From Candidatus Avipropionibacterium avicola (GTDB taxonomy: Bacteria; Actinomycetota; Actinomycetes; Propionibacteriales; Propionibacteriaceae), in assembly GCA_018715445.1 (NCBI GenBank), contig DVLP01000399.1, positions 1 through 5,638 of the forward strand: a DNA stretch of 5,638 bases. The letters are read 5' to 3'. The position numbers and the translations under genes are program-made. Positions 4,253-5,638 of this stretch are shown here, piece after piece. The notes under the pieces are model-generated. The model ran no database searches and was not told the DNA's origin. It saw only the letters and a program-made list of their open reading frames with translations. Numbering within the stretch: position 1 is the stretch's first letter; each line of letters starts with the position of its first letter.

Positions 4253-5638
4253 TCAGAGCACAGGCGGGGCCAGCACCAACCAGGCCAGGGCCTCGACGGC
4301 GACCGAGGCGTCCTCACCGATCCGCGACCACACCTCGCCGCGGACCCGACGGTGGTGTTGCTCCAGCAACTCCTCGAAGCCGATCGCACCACCACCCGAC
4401 GCCGGCGGACCGAGCTCGGTCATCAGGCAGCCGATCGCGACCAGCCTGGCCTCGCCGACCAGGTCGGTGCCTCCCCAGCGACGACCCCGCAGGCCCAGGC
4501 CCCAGTGCACACCCAGCTCGGTCACGGCCTCGCGCCCGGCCGGGTCCTCGATGCTGCGGGAGAGCTGGGTGGCCAGGTCGTCGCCGACCTCAGGCGCCGG
4601 TGCGGTGAGCTCGATCCCGGACCGAGGGTCGAGCCCGACCACCTGCCGGGCGCCCATCACCTGTCCCAACACCAGCGCGCGGCACTGGTCGCCGGGCATC
4701 CGTGCCAGGGCACGGGTCGCGCGCTCGGCCAGGTCCCGGTCCCCGGTCAGCACGGCCCGCCCGGCCAGCACGGCGACGGCGAAGGCACCGTCATCGTCGA
4801 TCCGGCCCACCAGCCCGTCCAGGGCGTCCTCGACATCGGACTGGAGCAGCCGACCACCGGCGGCCAACTGCGCATGACGCTGCAGCACCACCGCATCGGC
4901 GAGCGCGTCGAGCCTCATCCCCTGTCGACCCCGAGGCCAGCGCGCCTCGGCGCGGGCGACGACGGCGGCCACCAGCTCGTCCACCGACGGCGCAAAACCG
5001 AGGTCCACCTCCACCCGGCCCCGCGGTCCGGCCAGCTCGAGGTGGATCCGGCCCGGCTCCACCCCTTCGATCTCGGTCGCCCAGTCGTGCTCGTGGGGTT
5101 CCAGGCCGATCCCCTCGGGTGTCGTGCGGTGCCCCACCAGGGCCTGGTCCGGGTGTTCCAGGCCGACCACGGCCCCGACCTCCCACCAGTCCCAGGCCGG
5201 GACGCAGTTGGGCCGGGTGCGCGCCAGCGGGGCCGGCCCGTCGTACCAGTCGCCCCGCAGGCTGACGACGTGGCGACCACCGGGCTCCAGGACCAGCCCA
5301 CCGATCTCGATCGGTCCGGCTCCGGCAAGGTCGGGACTGCGCAGTTCTCCCTGCAGCAAGGAGAAACCGAGGATCGCCCGCCTGGTCGATGACAGCATCG
5401 CCACACTCGCCTCGGCTCCCTCGCAGGCGACCCAGCCGATCCACTGCGGTCCCGGCTCGGGTCCCAGCCCGAGCCGGTCCACCATGACCGGGTGGTCGCC
5501 GGTGTTGGTGAGCAGGATGCGGATGTTCCAGGTCCGGTCGAGCGAGTGCCGCAGGCTGACCTGCACGGGGCCGGCGACGAAACGTTCGGTGACCTCGTCG
5601 AGCTCCCAGTCCAGCGCGGACGGCTCCGGGTCGACGGG
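4253..5638 (-). CDS. Unidentified protein, 3' part of a gene running off the window
   Basis: The frame is open from the window end to a TGA at 4253-4255 and gives 461 visible residues. The start is outside. A GTG at 5566 would make 437 residues, but coding continues upstream without a break (LDWELDEVTERFVAGPVQVSL), so I treat it as internal. I do not recognise the family. Roughly the first 230 visible residues look beta-rich, with alternating hydrophobic strands and conserved-looking Trp/Gly/Pro turns (NTGDHPVMVDRLGLG, WIGWVACEGAEASV, RPNCVPAWDWWEVG). The rest is Ala/Leu/Arg-rich and helical, with no clear membrane segment. This suggests a two-part protein: a beta-sandwich-like module followed by a helical repeat or bundle. 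Codon use matches the neighbours, so recent transfer is not indicated. It converges on the lipoprotein gene with an 18-bp gap. Confidence 0.8.
   Translation of the reverse strand, partial: PVDPEPSALDWELDEVTERFVAGPVQVSLRHSLDRTWNIRILLTNTGDHPVMVDRLGLGPEPGPQWIGWVACEGAEASVAMLSSTRRAILGFSLLQGELRSPDLAGAGPIEIGGLVLEPGGRHVVSLRGDWYDGPAPLARTRPNCVPAWDWWEVGAVVGLEHPDQALVGHRTTPEGIGLEPHEHDWATEIEGVEPGRIHLELAGPRGRVEVDLGFAPSVDELVAAVVARAEARWPRGRQGMRLDALADAVVLQRHAQLAAGGRLLQSDVEDALDGLVGRIDDDGAFAVAVLAGRAVLTGDRDLAERATRALARMPGDQCRALVLGQVMGARQVVGLDPRSGIELTAPAPEVGDDLATQLSRSIEDPAGREAVTELGVHWGLGLRGRRWGGTDLVGEARLVAIGCLMTELGPPASGGGAIGFEELLEQHHRRVRGEVWSRIGEDASVAVEALAWLVLAPPVL

Noticed and set aside
4352..5392. Plus-strand open frame opposite the terminal unidentified gene
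   Set aside because: Its product is His/Gln/Arg/Pro-rich, typical of a shadow frame. The minus-strand frame is longer, continues past the window end and has protein-like composition.
1..5638. Mobile element, CRISPR array, prophage or defence system
   Set aside because: There is no transposase or integrase, no regularly spaced repeats, no attachment-site duplication of the tRNA 3' ends, and composition is uniform across the window.

Overview
The window is GC-rich DNA with strong G/C preference at third codon positions, frequent TTG/GTG starts and terminator hairpins without U-tracts. This indicates a high-GC actinobacterium. The actinobacterial-type trigger factor (N-terminus starting PSTVEQLSPSRVK, acidic tail) agrees. 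A genus cannot be assigned from the sequence alone.

Layout. (1) Positions 1-123 (+) hold the last 40 codons of a gene ending in a PPOX/F420-dependent-type C-terminus. A perfect 15-bp hairpin then separates it from the convergent trigger factor gene. (2) tig (-, 182-1636) starts at TTG with a well-placed Shine-Dalgarno and has a 17-nt palindrome in its leader. (3) Diverging from tig is a + strand tRNA pair: tRNA-Pro(UGG), without encoded CCA, and tRNA-Gly(UCC), with encoded CCA. They are separated by a 72-nt spacer that is mostly one long hairpin plus a likely promoter for tRNA-Gly. (4) A hairpin overlapping the stop codon of the next gene separates tRNA-Gly from a convergent two-gene minus-strand operon. 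This operon is a TspO/MBR membrane protein followed one base later by a Cof-type HAD phosphatase. (5) Diverging from tspO is a + strand secreted lipoprotein with an extensin-like/M15-type zinc-site signature, probably read from a leaderless mRNA. (6) The window ends in the 3' part (461 codons) of an unidentified minus-strand gene, which is convergent with the lipoprotein and 18 bp from it.

How the parts relate. The trigger factor and the tRNAs are translation and folding housekeeping genes. The tspO-HAD pair is tightly coupled and may share a stress or metabolite-related role, but the HAD substrate cannot be inferred. The lipoprotein is probably a cell-wall-associated factor. I see no mobile element, CRISPR array, phage gene or defence cassette, and no clear new multi-gene system. 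The least explained items are the lipoprotein with its compact control region, the inter-tRNA hairpin/promoter overlap, and the unidentified terminal gene.
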